Counted from the first letter of the stretch, positions 6,254 through 16,287 are shown. The stretch: 64,000 bases of DNA from Laterigemmans sp052161645 (GCA_052161645.1 CP197414.1); one strand, 5' to 3'. Translations and numbers: made by a program. The notes: generated by a model from the sequence alone, not told the origin.

Positions 6254-9200
6254 ATCCAGCTCGCGGCCGCGGCCTTCGACGCAGGTCAGCGTTTGGTTGA
6301 TGGCGTCGACCGGAAAGCTTTCGCGGCGGCCGCTGGGCCAGCTGATCTCAAGTTGCTCGACAGAAGTCAGCTCTCCTAATCCAAATACCAGCTGAGCCTC
6401 GTTTCTAGCTTGATAGCCGTCGCCACTGGTCAGCTGCCCAAATCGCTCGATGCCATTCCCAGATACTTTCACGCGGGCGCCTATCGCGTCTCGGCTGGAG
6501 GTCGTGCCAACCAGCTTGATCGCCACGTAGTTGCCCACCGCGGTTGTCTGGTTCTCCAGCAATCGGCTGCTGTCGTAAAGATGTCCGACCAGCAGATCTT
6601 CGCGACCATCTCGGTTCCAATCCAATCTCGCCACCGCTCGGCCCAGCCATTGTTGCTGGAAATAATCGCCTGAGTTTTTCGCGATCACTTCTCGGAAACC
6701 ACCCGGCTGTTGCGTGAACAATTGGGCTGGCATTGTGTAAGGTCGGTTGTTGCGGCTGAGATCATCAATATGACCGTTAGCAACAAATAGCTCTGCTTGA
6801 CCATCCAGATTTAGATCCAAAAACTGAGCCCCAAATCCTAGTACATTCAGCGATGGATTGTGCAGCCCAAGGGCGCGGGTCTTATCGGCGAATAAATTTG
6901 GACCTTGGGAAATATACAACGAATTGGATTCATAAAGAAAATTTGTAATGAAACAATCGACCAACCCATCTTGGTTTAGGTCCCAGGCCGCAATCCCCAT
7001 GCACCCTTCCGCTTTGCCGTCTTCGTTAAAGGCAATGCCCGCCACAGTGGCGCGGTCGCTCCATTGCTTGGCTTCGCGGCTCATGCGGTTGTAAAGAAAG
7101 TTGGGGGTGGTGTCGTTAGCCACGATCAAGCTGAGGTTGCCGTCGCCAGCGACATCCGCAGTGACCACCCCAAGGCCCTTGCCGAGCGGTTGTGGTTGCA
7201 GCAGTTGGGCCGTTCGATCAAGGAATGTACCATTTCCCTGGTTGATCCAGAGGGTGTCGCGTTCACTGTCGAAATCAAAGGGCATGCAAATCGCCGGGTG
7301 GCCATTCGCGTCCACGCACACGCGCTGAAAAACGTCCTCGCCACGCACATAATTAACATCATATATGTCAGCCAATCCGTCGCCGTTGAGGTCAGCCATG
7401 ACCGTGCTGGTTGTCCACTGCTGGCCACTGAGGCCGGCTGACAACGTCACATCCTGAAAAGTCCCATCGCCATTGTTGCGGTATAGACGATTGCTGCTGC
7501 CGGCATTGGCCACGTAGATATCGGGGAATCCGTCAGCGTCATAATCGCCTACGGTAACACCTTGGCCGAAGCCAAGTTCCTGTTCGCTGAAGGCTGCCGC
7601 GACGTGCTGAAAACGCTCACCCTGCTGATTGCGATATAACATATCAACTTGTCGCCCGTCAGCCGCAGCAGCTGGCCAGGTGGTGCCTTGGGTAAAGAAG
7701 CTATCGGGCCAACCATCTAAGTCATAATCGAGCACCGCAATCCCGCCCCCCGTAAACGCATACATTCGCCGCGGGGGCTGCTCCGCCGAACCGTTGAAAT
7801 AGGTGAAGTTGAGTTCGACCTGGGCGGTAACGTCAGCGAACTGAAAATCGATCGTGTCGGGCTTCATGGTGCCGGGCTTCATGGTGCCGGGCTTCGCAAC
7901 CGGAAGCGGGCCCGATCCCTTCGGCTTGGCAAATCCCTCCGGCGTGGCCGTTGGTGACTGCACGTCGGGAAGTGGATATTCTTGTTTGTCGCACAGCCGC
8001 ACTGGGGCGAGGCGAGGGTCGGTAACTTGCAGTGGCGTCCCGCGAAGTTGTTGCTGCAAGCGGCCAAGTCGCTCGCGGACGGCTGGGGCGGTCGCATCAA
8101 TCTGAGTGGCTAATTGCAGCCAACCAAAGGCTTCCCAGTTTCGCCCCACCTCCTGATACTGGTCGACCAACTCCAGCAAACGATCAAGCCCGCTGGGCTC
8201 GCTGGAAAAGAAGATGCGGTCTTGCAAATCGGTCAGCGCCTGCAGTTGCCGGGCGTGCGTGGCGAAGGCTGTGGCTAACTGCGTTTGATCGTCGCCAGCC
8301 AGCAATTGGGCGAGTCGTGCGTTGGGGATTTTTGATTCGGGCTGTCGCTGGGCGGCTTCCAAATAACAGCGAATCGCCGCTCGGCTTTGACCTAAGTGTT
8401 CCGCCAAGCGGCCACGAGCTATCCAGCTGGCGGCTTCTGTTTCGGCCGCCGGGTTGAGGTTCAGGCTCCAGCGGGCTAGCGCTTCAAAATCTCCCAGTGC
8501 GGCCCATTGTAGACCGAGTTGCGCTTCGGCGATTGGTCGCCCCTGCGCATTTTCCGCACCACTCGCCTCTTGCTTGCCATGCGTGATTGCCCGCTGAAGT
8601 AGTTCAGCAGCCCGTTGATGTTGGCCTTTGTCGGCGGCGTGCCAAGCTAGTCCGATCAGTGGCAATGGGTCTTGGTCATTCGCTTGCTGGGCTTTGTTTA
8701 GTAACTCCTGATTGTCGATGACACCATCTTCGCGGGCCAACAGCATCAACAAGTCGCCCGCGTTGCCGCTGCGAATTAATTTTAAGACAGGTTCGATCGC
8801 CGCAGATCGTTGGCCGGTTTCGCCGTACAGACGAGCCAGCCCGCTGTTGGCGACAACATTCTCGGGGTCGATTGCCAAGACAGACCGGTAATGTTCGACC
8901 GCAGCCGATAGCCGGTAGAGAGAATTGTGCGTGATTTGGGCGGCTAGCAATTGGGCTGCGCCGTAGAGGCTGGGGTCTGTCGGGGAAACGGCTTCGGCGT
9001 GCAGCAAACTGGCGGAGAAATCGTCGCGTCGTGAAGCCGATTGCGCGGCGATCAGGCGGGCATCATCGCGAGCCGGGTCGAGTTGGTAGGCGCGGGTGGC
9101 TGCTTGCTCGGCCGCCTCGAAGCGACCCGCCGTGAGATCTTCATATGCTTGCTCAAAGAGTTGTGCCGCTCGCTGTTGTGGCGATGGTCGCAGTAACCAC

Positions 9201-9295
9201 CAACCGGCCAGCAAGCACAACGCGAAGGCCAGCAGGAACGTCGCGATGAGGGGAAATCGGCGAGTTTTCATGGTCGCGTTTGCCGTGTTCGCCAC
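6239..9295 (-). CDS. TPR / FG-GAP (VCBS) / ASPIC-UnbV exported protein, CRTAC-type
   Basis: About 1018 residues. An N-terminal hydrophobic segment (FPLIATFLLAFALCLLAGWW) anchors or exports it. Residues ~35-420 are TPR-like helical repeats (for example AYEDLTAGRFEAAEQAATRA). From ~480 there are FG-GAP repeats with calcium-loop motifs such as DYDLDGWPDSFF, DYDADGFPDIYVAN and DLNGDGLADIYDV. A C-terminal UnbV/ASPIC domain follows (QTTAVGNYVAIKLVGTTSSR, RFGQLTSGDGY). It is presumably periplasmic or surface-exposed; the function is unknown. The start is either a GTG at 9295, touching the TAG of the paralogue upstream, or the ATG at 9271. Two in-frame 15-bp duplications give KPGTMKPGTMKPDT (7863-7892). 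The stop comes from a palindromic repeat. Confidence 0.85.
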   Translation of the reverse strand: MANTANATMKTRRFPLIATFLLAFALCLLAGWWLLRPSPQQRAAQLFEQAYEDLTAGRFEAAEQAATRAYQLDPARDDARLIAAQSASRRDDFSASLLHAEAVSPTDPSLYGAAQLLAAQITHNSLYRLSAAVEHYRSVLAIDPENVVANSGLARLYGETGQRSAAIEPVLKLIRSGNAGDLLMLLAREDGVIDNQELLNKAQQANDQDPLPLIGLAWHAADKGQHQRAAELLQRAITHGKQEASGAENAQGRPIAEAQLGLQWAALGDFEALARWSLNLNPAAETEAASWIARGRLAEHLGQSRAAIRCYLEAAQRQPESKIPNARLAQLLAGDDQTQLATAFATHARQLQALTDLQDRIFFSSEPSGLDRLLELVDQYQEVGRNWEAFGWLQLATQIDATAPAVRERLGRLQQQLRGTPLQVTDPRLAPVRLCDKQEYPLPDVQSPTATPEGFAKPKGSGPLPVAKPGTMKPGTMKPDTIDFQFADVTAQVELNFTYFNGSAEQPPRRMYAFTGGGIAVLDYDLDGWPDSFFTQGTTWPAAAADGRQVDMLYRNQQGERFQHVAAAFSEQELGFGQGVTVGDYDADGFPDIYVANAGSSNRLYRNNGDGTFQDVTLSAGLSGQQWTTSTVMADLNGDGLADIYDVNYVRGEDVFQRVCVDANGHPAICMPFDFDSERDTLWINQGNGTFLDRTAQLLQPQPLGKGLGVVTADVAGDGNLSLIVANDTTPNFLYNRMSREAKQWSDRATVAGIAFNEDGKAEGCMGIAAWDLNQDGLVDCFITNFLYESNSLYISQGPNLFADKTRALGLHNPSLNVLGFGAQFLDLNLDGQAELFVANGHIDDLSRNNRPYTMPAQLFTQQPGGFREVIAKNSGDYFQQQWLGRAVARLDWNRDGREDLLVGHLYDSSRLLENQTTAVGNYVAIKLVGTTSSRDAIGARVKVSGNGIERFGQLTSGDGYQARNEAQLVFGLGELTSVEQLEISWPSGRRESFPVDAINQTLTCVEGRGRELDSPRP
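7863..7892. repeat. In-frame 15-bp tandem duplication (KPGTM)
   Basis: Two identical 15-bp units ttcatggtgccgggc encode the pentapeptide repeat in the linker between the TPR and FG-GAP parts of the CRTAC-type protein. A partial third copy lies to the left. Confidence 0.85.
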
Positions 9296-12200
9296 CTAAT
9301 CGCTTCCACTGGCGACGACGGCTGTCCAAGGTTGGCCGTCACGCGTGAAGCCACGCGTGGCACCCTCCACAATACTGACCGCGGAGTTAATGGGAAGGTT
9401 TTCGATGATGGTGCGGCTGCCGCTGGGCCAATCGACGGCCACGCTTTGCACCTCAGTCGCGTCCCCCAACCCAAATTGCAATAGACGTTGATTGGATGCT
9501 TGATAGCCATCGCCGGCAACCAATTGACGCTTCCAATTGCCCTTATCGCTGGTGACTTCCACCCCAGCGCCGATACAGTCGCGTGCTGAAATCGTGCCGA
9601 TGAGTTCAACGTTGAGATAGCCACCGACACCGGTGGTTTGATTGCTGACCAGGGTCGCTTGTTGGTTGATGTTGGATACGGCAAAATCGATCAGTCCGTC
9701 CCGATTCCAATCGAGTTTGGCAAGTCCGCGGCCGAGGTAGTTGTCGCTAAAATAATCTCCCAGCGTCTCGGCTGTTAATTGTTCAAAGCGTGCGCGGCCC
9801 CGATTGATAAAAAACTGCGGTGGCATCTGATACAACTTGCCTTCGCTGCGATAGTCGTCAACATGCCCGTTGGTCACGACTAGGTCGGATTGACCATCTA
9901 AGTCGGCATCAAAAAACTGAGTGCCCCAACCCACGTAGGGAAAGCTCGGTTGCTGGAGTCCAGCGGCGCGGGTGGCGTCGATGAATAACCCGGGAGCGTC
10001 TTGCAAGTACAACGAATTGGGCTCGTCCATGAAATTGGTCACTAAGAAATCTAATAACCCATTTCCCGTTAGATCGTCGGCTGCGATTCCCATGCAGGCC
10101 ATCGCCAGTCCGTCAACATTATAAGCCAACCCTCGGAGCAAAGCTCGGTCAGTCAAGCTAATGGCGTATGGGTCGGCGGGATCTTTGGTGACTTGCAGGA
10201 AAAAATTGGGGACTTGGTCGTTGGCAATAAATAACCCCGGCAGCGGATCGTCACCAAAACGGGCTGCTAACACGCCCAAGCCTTTTGCTTCTTGTTGAGG
10301 TGTGGCGTTTTCCAGTTGACGAAAGCTGCCATCTCCTTGGTTCAGATAAACTTCGTCCGCCGCGCCGGGGAAGACTTTGGGCGAACAAGCTTTACCACCA
10401 CAGATCAATTCAAAGACATTATCACCGCTGAGATAATTGACTGCGTAGATGTCAAGCAAACCATCGCCGTTGAGGTCCACCATCACGCAACTGGTCGTCC
10501 ATTGATCGGGCGAAGGCCCTAGCAGTTGGGTTGCGTCGCTGAACGTGCCATCTCCGTTGTTGCGCAGCAGTTGGTTGGTGCCGATGTTGGCAACGTACAA
10601 GTCGGGAAAGCCGTCACTATCAAAGTCGCCAACCGCCAGCCCCTGACCAAAGCCGAGATTCAACGCGCCAGCTTCTGCGGCGACTTGACGAAACTGCTCT
10701 CCACCCAGATTGCGATAGAGATGATCGTGGATATTGGGGTCACTGGTCGGTTTCGCTTGGCCGGTTGGCCAGCTGCCGCCTTGGGTGAAATAGAGATCGG
10801 GCCAGCCATCAAGGTCAAAATCGATGACGCCGACGCCACCGCCGGTTTGTTCAAACATGCGCGACCCGGGCGTGGCCTGGTCGCCGCCGTTTTGATAGAC
10901 GAAATCAATTCCCGCAGTGCGTGCTAAGGCAAAGTTTGGTTGGCTCGGCGAGTGGGTGGGAGCCGCAGGAGAGGGGTCGGGTGCGGTTGGCCTCGAAGCG
11001 CTTTCCGCCTTGGCCAGCTCCAAGTATTTATTGAGGTCAGTCTTAGCGATCAAGTCGTAACTGGTCACGGTCCTCGGCATCGTGGCGGTTAGTTTTGGCT
11101 GTAGTCGTTCTGCCAGTTGGGCGGACCAATCATTGCCGGGATGCAGGCGGGTGGCAGTGACGCCCCAGGCCCAGGCTTCCAGCCACCGCCCGCTGGCTTC
11201 GCAAATTTCACTCGTTCGCCGCATTGCAGCCGCGCTCTGGCCACGTGAGCGGAGGGTTTCATCAAGCTGCTGGGTGAGTTCTAGCAGCAACTGAGCACGC
11301 TGCACAAATTTTTCCGCTGCAGGGTCTGCGAGCAAGGTGAGGACTTGCCCTAATTGATAGCAGGCCCGCCGATGTTCGGGGCGAATCCGCAACGCCATGG
11401 CAAAGCAACCAGCGGCCCGCGTGAGGTCGCTTTGCCCCCGCGCCAGCAAGCCGCGGGCAAACCACACATCAGGGTGCAAGTCGGCCATCGGGGGCAATTG
11501 CGAACGCCAGTTAACGATCTGTTCTTCGCTGGCACTGATAATGACTTCGCCGAGCATGGCGTGCGCGGGGATTTGATTTGGCTGCCGCTGCAGCACGCTC
11601 CTGAGGATTCGCGCCGCGTCCCGCTCGTTGCCCTGTTGGATAGCAACTTGGGCTTGTCCCATTTGCACCCAGACACTCTCGGGATTTTGTGAAACGGCCA
11701 ATTGGATGAATTCAGGTTGTTCAATCGGCCGCTCCAGATCGCCCAGCAATGCCAACGAGTCAAGCGACCATTGTTGATGACGAATCAGAGCCAAGTAGTG
11801 CGGCATCGCTTCCCAACGCTGGCCAGTCACGGAAAACAGGAATGCCAACCGAGTGTGGGCTTCGACGTCTGCCGGCTCTCGCTCGACGACTTTCAGGTAT
11901 TGCTGGGCCGCCTCTTCCAGCTTGCCGACGGAGCGATAGAGTTCTCCGAGATAGAAGCTGGCTCGCGTCCCTTCGCTGGTTTCTTTGCGAGCGACTGAGC
12001 GATAGTGGTTGACGGCGTCGTCGATCCGGCCATCGCGACTGGCCGCTTCACCGGCAAGCATGCTGGCTTGATCGGCCAAGGGGCTGTCAGTGCTGATTTC
12101 TTTGGCCAAGGTTTCGGCGGTGCCGTACTGGCCTTGGCGAATGGCTTCCATAGCCTGATCAAGTCGAGCCGCGTCGGCCGCGGCGAGCGGAGCCGCAGAG

Positions 12201-12397
12201 TTTTCGGTTGAAGTTTCTGGCTGCGTCGTCGGTAGCCAAAAGACGGCCAATAGAGTGACTGCGGAAATGCCCAGTGCCAGGATCAGCAGCAATCCCCAGC
12301 GACTTCCTGTGGCGACTGTTTGCTCTTGATTTGGACGAGGTTTGGGTTTCATCCCGAAGAACTTTCGTAAGCCGTCTCGCCAGATGGTGGTTTCCAC
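9296..12397 (-). CDS. TPR / FG-GAP (VCBS) / ASPIC-UnbV exported protein, CRTAC-type (paralogue)
   Basis: 1033 residues with the same layout as the gene downstream. A membrane segment lies at about 33-56 (WGLLLILALGISAVTLLAVFWL), TPR repeats at ~80-420 and FG-GAP repeats from ~500 (DFDLDGWPDLYFTQGG, DFDSDGFPDLYVANIG, DLNGDGLLDIYAVNYL). The UnbV domain is at the end (QTTGVGGYLNVELIGTISAR, RQLVAGDGYQASNQ). The two genes are clearly tandem paralogues, diverged along their length. The start taken is a GTG at 12397; the ATG at 12352 (MKPKPRP) is an alternative that keeps the membrane segment. The stop TAG touches the GTG of the next gene, so the two are surely co-translated. Confidence 0.85.
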   Translation of the reverse strand: METTIWRDGLRKFFGMKPKPRPNQEQTVATGSRWGLLLILALGISAVTLLAVFWLPTTQPETSTENSAAPLAAADAARLDQAMEAIRQGQYGTAETLAKEISTDSPLADQASMLAGEAASRDGRIDDAVNHYRSVARKETSEGTRASFYLGELYRSVGKLEEAAQQYLKVVEREPADVEAHTRLAFLFSVTGQRWEAMPHYLALIRHQQWSLDSLALLGDLERPIEQPEFIQLAVSQNPESVWVQMGQAQVAIQQGNERDAARILRSVLQRQPNQIPAHAMLGEVIISASEEQIVNWRSQLPPMADLHPDVWFARGLLARGQSDLTRAAGCFAMALRIRPEHRRACYQLGQVLTLLADPAAEKFVQRAQLLLELTQQLDETLRSRGQSAAAMRRTSEICEASGRWLEAWAWGVTATRLHPGNDWSAQLAERLQPKLTATMPRTVTSYDLIAKTDLNKYLELAKAESASRPTAPDPSPAAPTHSPSQPNFALARTAGIDFVYQNGGDQATPGSRMFEQTGGGVGVIDFDLDGWPDLYFTQGGSWPTGQAKPTSDPNIHDHLYRNLGGEQFRQVAAEAGALNLGFGQGLAVGDFDSDGFPDLYVANIGTNQLLRNNGDGTFSDATQLLGPSPDQWTTSCVMVDLNGDGLLDIYAVNYLSGDNVFELICGGKACSPKVFPGAADEVYLNQGDGSFRQLENATPQQEAKGLGVLAARFGDDPLPGLFIANDQVPNFFLQVTKDPADPYAISLTDRALLRGLAYNVDGLAMACMGIAADDLTGNGLLDFLVTNFMDEPNSLYLQDAPGLFIDATRAAGLQQPSFPYVGWGTQFFDADLDGQSDLVVTNGHVDDYRSEGKLYQMPPQFFINRGRARFEQLTAETLGDYFSDNYLGRGLAKLDWNRDGLIDFAVSNINQQATLVSNQTTGVGGYLNVELIGTISARDCIGAGVEVTSDKGNWKRQLVAGDGYQASNQRLLQFGLGDATEVQSVAVDWPSGSRTIIENLPINSAVSIVEGATRGFTRDGQPWTAVVASGSD

Positions 12398-12473
12398 GCT
12401 CTGGCGAGTTTAGCGATTCAAGTGATCGCCAGCGTGTTGCTGGCATTGCGCTGTCACGTGACAGCTTGTCATC

Positions 12474-12965
12474 TCAGTCCAGCACGAGGTCAATCGTGTT
12501 GTCTTCTTCATTGACCGTCTTGATCAACGGCGTCGAGGCGACCGAGGCGTATTTTTCAGGCAGCAATGAACCGTCTCCACCTGCAGCACCGCCACGGGGG
12601 CCAGCGTGAGATGGGGCAGATGGGCCACCACCTTGTCCAGTGGCATCGTGTGCTGGTTCGCTAGGGCCACCGCCGCCAGGGGCCGACTTGCTGACCAACA
12701 CCTTATATTCTCCCTTGACCGCGCCGTCGCCTGTGTCATAAGTCGTCAGCGTGTATACGCCCTGAGTGTCGGTGCGAGCGAATGCCGAAGGATTGCCATC
12801 GACTACGGGTGCAAACGTTACCGTGGCACCCGGTACCGGAGCACCGCCCATGGTGACTTTACCGGTGACTGGAAAAGTTCGCATTTGCTTTCCGCCGGTC
12901 GGTCCGCAGCCAATTACCACAACGGCAACTAACGCAAACGATAAACCGCATAGGGTTCTTGTCAT
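12474..12965 (-). CDS. Small lipoprotein with carboxypeptidase-regulatory-like (Ig-like) domain
   Basis: 163 residues from the ATG at 12965, which has an AGGA about 8 bases upstream; the open frame extends further but without features. The start MTRTLCGLSFALVAVVVIGC is a lipoprotein signal with the lipobox cysteine at residue 20. The mature part begins with FPVTGKVTMGGAPVPGATVTF, the beta-sandwich motif of carboxypeptidase-regulatory-like domains common in planctomycete envelope proteins. The domain is interrupted by a Gly/Pro/Ser/His-rich loop (GGGGPSEPAHDATGQGGG). It sits between the DUF1559 genes and the FG-GAP pair on the same strand, consistent with a shared envelope role (inference). 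Confidence 0.8.
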   Translation of the reverse strand: MTRTLCGLSFALVAVVVIGCGPTGGKQMRTFPVTGKVTMGGAPVPGATVTFAPVVDGNPSAFARTDTQGVYTLTTYDTGDGAVKGEYKVLVSKSAPGGGGPSEPAHDATGQGGGPSAPSHAGPRGGAAGGDGSLLPEKYASVASTPLIKTVNEEDNTIDLVLD

Positions 12966-13193
12966 CGTTATCCTAAGCTCCTCGAGTTCTGTGGGTTGAG
13001 TGTGAATTTTAAGAAAAGTTTGGATAGGCACGTCTGCTCAGCGAACTCAAAAAAAGGCTGCCGCAGAGTCCTAGTTATCATAGCAAAAAAGAAGGTTCTG
13101 TGAGCTGTGCTCAAAGCTTATTTTCAGCTTGGCGGTGAATCGGCTTGAAAGCCCAATTACGCGTGGCGAACGCCGTCGGTTCACGCGAGCCAT

Positions 13194-13233
13194 AAAAAAA
13201 CGGAGACCGCATCGTTACCGATACGGTCTCCGT
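13194..13233 (-). terminator. Intrinsic terminator after the first DUF1559 gene
   Basis: On the minus strand ACGGAGACCG...CGGTCTCCGT forms a long stem with a short loop (13200-13233), followed by a run of seven T (13194-13200). It lies about 50 bases past the DUF1559 stop at 13282, so it likely separates that gene from the lipoprotein/FG-GAP genes downstream. Confidence 0.85.
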
Positions 13234-13281
13234 CTAAATTTGCTGCTCGCTAACCGTTTTCGTAAAGGTTATTCGTAAAAG

Positions 13282-14334
13282 TTAGTTGAACGGATTGTTC
13301 AATACTTCGCCACCACGAGCTGATCCCAGTGAGCCCCAGACTCCGTAAGGACTTTGGGCATTGGGTTGACCGGGTGCGTCGGGTGGTGGCAACGAACGGT
13401 TGCCGGTGTCGATCGTCTCGGCAATGAACTTGACCGAACCGTCGCCCAACGCACAGTGCACACCACCTGGGTGGCGGCTTGTGGGCTCGTAAATCCCATC
13501 TTCACCGTCCCAGCCGCCTTGCGTGCAGCTGGCCGTATTGGGGCCGAGGACCGTGGTGCAGCCCGTAAAAGCAGGTGCTCCGTCAGCCCAGCGAAGGCCC
13601 GACCAAAAGCCCAGGTCCGTGGTGATGTAACGCTTGCCGGGACCAACTTGAGCAAAGCATTCCAGCGGATTGTTATTGCGGAAGCCAGAGCCGATGTTGC
13701 GAACGGTACCACCATCAAGCACCAAACTGCTGTTCTGTGCCAAGGTGCGTTCCGACATGGCAATCGTGTTGCTCAAACCGTCTTGGACGTCACGAAATCC
13801 CTTGGAGATGGATTGGCCAGTGAACATGCCACGTAAGCCGCGTCCGCCGTTGCCGACCCATTCGTTGTGATCCCATGACGAATCGCCGCGGCTGAACATG
13901 TAATTTGTCTTGCCGGTGCCGCCAGTCCGAGAAACATCAGAGGGGCAGTTGAAGGTCGGAATCTCGGTAATGAAAGGCACGTACCCGCCATCCCAAGGAA
14001 CTGCCCTAAAGCCATCAGCAGAAATCTGGTTGTAGACGTTGCCCTGCTCGATAAACGGCAGCATGCCGACGAAACCGCTATAGCGACGAGGAGCAAGGAT
14101 CCCGCCCGCCTCAATGGTTTGACCAGGTGGCAACCTTGTAAAGGTGTCGTGATAGTTGTGAAGCGCCAAACCAAGTTGCTTCATGTTGTTGCCGCATGAC
14201 ATGCGGCGAGCCGCTTCCCGAGCAGCTTGCACGGCCGGCAATAATAACCCGACCAAAATTCCGATGATTGCGATGACCACCAACAGCTCCACAAGCGTGA
14301 AACCGCGAGGTTGGCCCAAAGTACGATGCCTCAT
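13282..14334 (-). CDS. DUF1559 (pseudopilin-like) protein, tandem copy 2
   Basis: 350 residues. The N-terminus MRHRTLGQPRG-FTLVELL carries a type IV prepilin-type leader; cleavage would fall between G and F, followed by the hydrophobic helix VVIAIIGILVGLLLPAVQAA and REAARRMSCGNN. The rest is the DUF1559 (SBP_bac_10) domain with the family-typical HPGGVHCALGDGSVKFI near the C-terminus. DUF1559 proteins are very abundant in planctomycetes and are thought to be exported pseudopilin-like proteins; their function is unknown. It is almost identical to the gene at 15235-16287 (same length, differences at scattered positions), so this is a tandem duplication. It has its own terminator at 13194-13233. 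Confidence 0.9.
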   Translation of the reverse strand: MRHRTLGQPRGFTLVELLVVIAIIGILVGLLLPAVQAAREAARRMSCGNNMKQLGLALHNYHDTFTRLPPGQTIEAGGILAPRRYSGFVGMLPFIEQGNVYNQISADGFRAVPWDGGYVPFITEIPTFNCPSDVSRTGGTGKTNYMFSRGDSSWDHNEWVGNGGRGLRGMFTGQSISKGFRDVQDGLSNTIAMSERTLAQNSSLVLDGGTVRNIGSGFRNNNPLECFAQVGPGKRYITTDLGFWSGLRWADGAPAFTGCTTVLGPNTASCTQGGWDGEDGIYEPTSRHPGGVHCALGDGSVKFIAETIDTGNRSLPPPDAPGQPNAQSPYGVWGSLGSARGGEVLNNPFN

Positions 14335-15143
14335 GAAAACCTCTGTGAAAAGTAGTGCAGAAAAACAAAAAAAGTAAAAGAGCCTCGAAATCGGTTGCTA
14401 TGAAATTGATTGAAAAATCAAACCGATTTCGTCTCATGGACCACTTGCTATACCCAATCAACCGCGACTACACCCGCGCGGTACGTGGTCGCTTAGCGAG
14501 TGAATTTTTGTCCACTCATATAGCAGCGAAAAGCGTCCAGCGAAAACTGTGCCAATGCTTAGGCGGCTCAGCGATCCCTTCGCAAACCTAAGTTTATAGT
14601 AGATATCGACGCAAGCCGGATGTCAACACATTTCGGCCGTATCCAAGCCTTCGATGGATGCTAACGGGATAAACTTCTCCATTGACCGGAGAAATGGTTA
14701 GCTCTGCCCCTGGCAAAGGGGTAATGCTGTCGACCCCCCCCGTAGTGGCCGGGCTGTCTACCAGCTGGGAGGCTCGCGCATTAAGAGGTGGCGAGTTATC
14801 GTGGCGGAGGCAAATTAGAGGTGCCGTCCGAAAATCATGTTATTCGTGTTTAAATAAGTGCCGTTTTTAACGAATGTTTATGCGCCTTTACCGTTTCCTC
14901 TGCGGTCGAAATTCAGGCTGACGGAGAGGCGGGCTCTCGATGTCGACATCTAATCTTTGGGGCGACGCTCGGTTCGCGTCCGCTGTGAAATGCTCCGCTT
15001 AAATGATAGGCCTAACGGATCGACTCGACCAATTCGGTCGAGTTGCCAGTGGCGACTCGTCCGCCCTTCCGAAAATCGGAAAAATTTTGGACGCCTCTGA
15101 AAATCGATGATTTCAAATGCCTCCGACGCCTCAAGCACGCCGG
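14335..15143. other. Gene-free spacer between the two DUF1559 genes
   Basis: About 800 bp without a convincing gene. It should contain the promoter and leader of the downstream DUF1559 gene near 14335-14600. The part 14590-14950 has small GC-rich inverted repeats (ttctccattgaccggagaa near 14672, cccctggcaaagggg near 14707) but no tRNA or other RNA I can recognise. Confidence 0.5.
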
Positions 15144-15183
15144 AAAAAAATCGGAGGCCACGCCGGAATCGGCGCGGCCTCCG
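15144..15183 (-). terminator. Intrinsic terminator after the second DUF1559 gene
   Basis: On the minus strand CGGAGGCC.CGCCG / CGGCG.GGCCTCCG forms a strong hairpin (15152-15183), followed by a run of seven T (15144-15150). It lies about 50 bases beyond the stop at 15235, the same layout as the terminator of the sister gene but with an unrelated stem sequence. Confidence 0.85.
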
Positions 15184-15234
15184 CTCGTTTCAACTGGTTA
15201 AGTGAAAGCCAACACGGCGATCAACTGATTTCCT

Positions 15235-16287
15235 TTAGTTGAACGGATTGTTCAACACTTCGCCACCGCGAGCCGATCCCAGTGCACCCCAAACCCCGTA
15301 AGGACTTTGAGCGTTGGGTTGGCCGGGCGCGTCGGGTGGTGGCAACGAGCGGTTGCCGGTGTCGATCGTTTCGGCAATGAACTTGACCGAACCGTCGCCC
15401 AACGCACAGTGCACGCCACCTGGGTGACGACTGGTGGGCTCGTAAATCCCATCCTCACCATCCCAGCCACCTTGCGTGCAGCTGGCAGTGTTGGGGCCTA
15501 GCACCGTGGTGCAGCCCGTGAAGGCGGGCGCCCCGTCTGGCCAGCGGAGGCCGGACCAGAAGCCAAGGTCCGTGGTGATGTAACGCTTGCCGGGACCGAC
15601 TTGAGCGAAACATTCCAGCGGGTTGTTGTTGCGGAAGCCAGAGCCGATGTTGCGTACCGTGCCGCCATCAAGCACCAATGTGCCGTTTTGGGCCAAGGTG
15701 CGCTCTGACATGGCGATCGTGTTGCTCAAGCCGTCTTGAACGTCACGAAATCCCTTGTGGATCGACTGGCCGGTGAACATACCACGCAAACCACGACCGC
15801 CGTTTCCGGCCCACTGATTGTGATCCCAAGAGGAGTCACCGCGGCAGAACATGTAGTTCGACTTGCCAATGCCCCCAGTGCGAGACACATCGGAAGGACA
15901 ATTGAAGGTCGGGATTTCCGTGGTGAACGGTACGTATCCACCATTCCAAGGCACGACGGTGAAGCCATCAGCGGAAATCTGATTGTAGACGTTGCCTTGC
16001 TCAATGAAGGGCAACATGCCAACGAAGCCGCTGTAGCGACGTGGAGCAAGAATCCCGCCCGGCTCGATTGTCAAGCCAGCAGGCAGTCTGCTGAACGTGT
16101 CGTGATAGTTATGAAGCGCCAAACCGAGTTGCTTCATGTTGTTGCCGCAAGACATGCGGCGAGCCGCTTCCCGAGCAGCTTGTACGGCCGGCAATAATAA
16201 ACCGACCAAAATTCCGATGATTGCGATGACCACCAGCAGTTCCACGAGCGTGAAACCACGAGGCTGGCCCAGAGTACGATGCCTCAT
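15235..16287 (-). CDS. DUF1559 (pseudopilin-like) protein, tandem copy 1
   Basis: 350 residues from the ATG at 16287; the open frame extends 51 codons upstream, but the prepilin leader MRHRTLGQPRG-FTLVELL fixes this start. The first ~75 residues are identical to the gene at 13282-14334, and most differences fall in the middle (for example SRLPAGLTIEPGG against TRLPPGQTIEAGG). It would be processed by a prepilin peptidase and exported; the peptidase is not in this window. It lies downstream of the TPR and FG-GAP lipoprotein genes, with a 313-bp gap that may hold its own promoter. Confidence 0.9.
   Translation of the reverse strand: MRHRTLGQPRGFTLVELLVVIAIIGILVGLLLPAVQAAREAARRMSCGNNMKQLGLALHNYHDTFSRLPAGLTIEPGGILAPRRYSGFVGMLPFIEQGNVYNQISADGFTVVPWNGGYVPFTTEIPTFNCPSDVSRTGGIGKSNYMFCRGDSSWDHNQWAGNGGRGLRGMFTGQSIHKGFRDVQDGLSNTIAMSERTLAQNGTLVLDGGTVRNIGSGFRNNNPLECFAQVGPGKRYITTDLGFWSGLRWPDGAPAFTGCTTVLGPNTASCTQGGWDGEDGIYEPTSRHPGGVHCALGDGSVKFIAETIDTGNRSLPPPDAPGQPNAQSPYGVWGALGSARGGEVLNNPFN

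Noticed and set aside
14670..14730. Small hairpins between the DUF1559 genes as an RNA gene or riboswitch
   Set aside because: No conserved motif or cloverleaf can be drawn; the stems are short.
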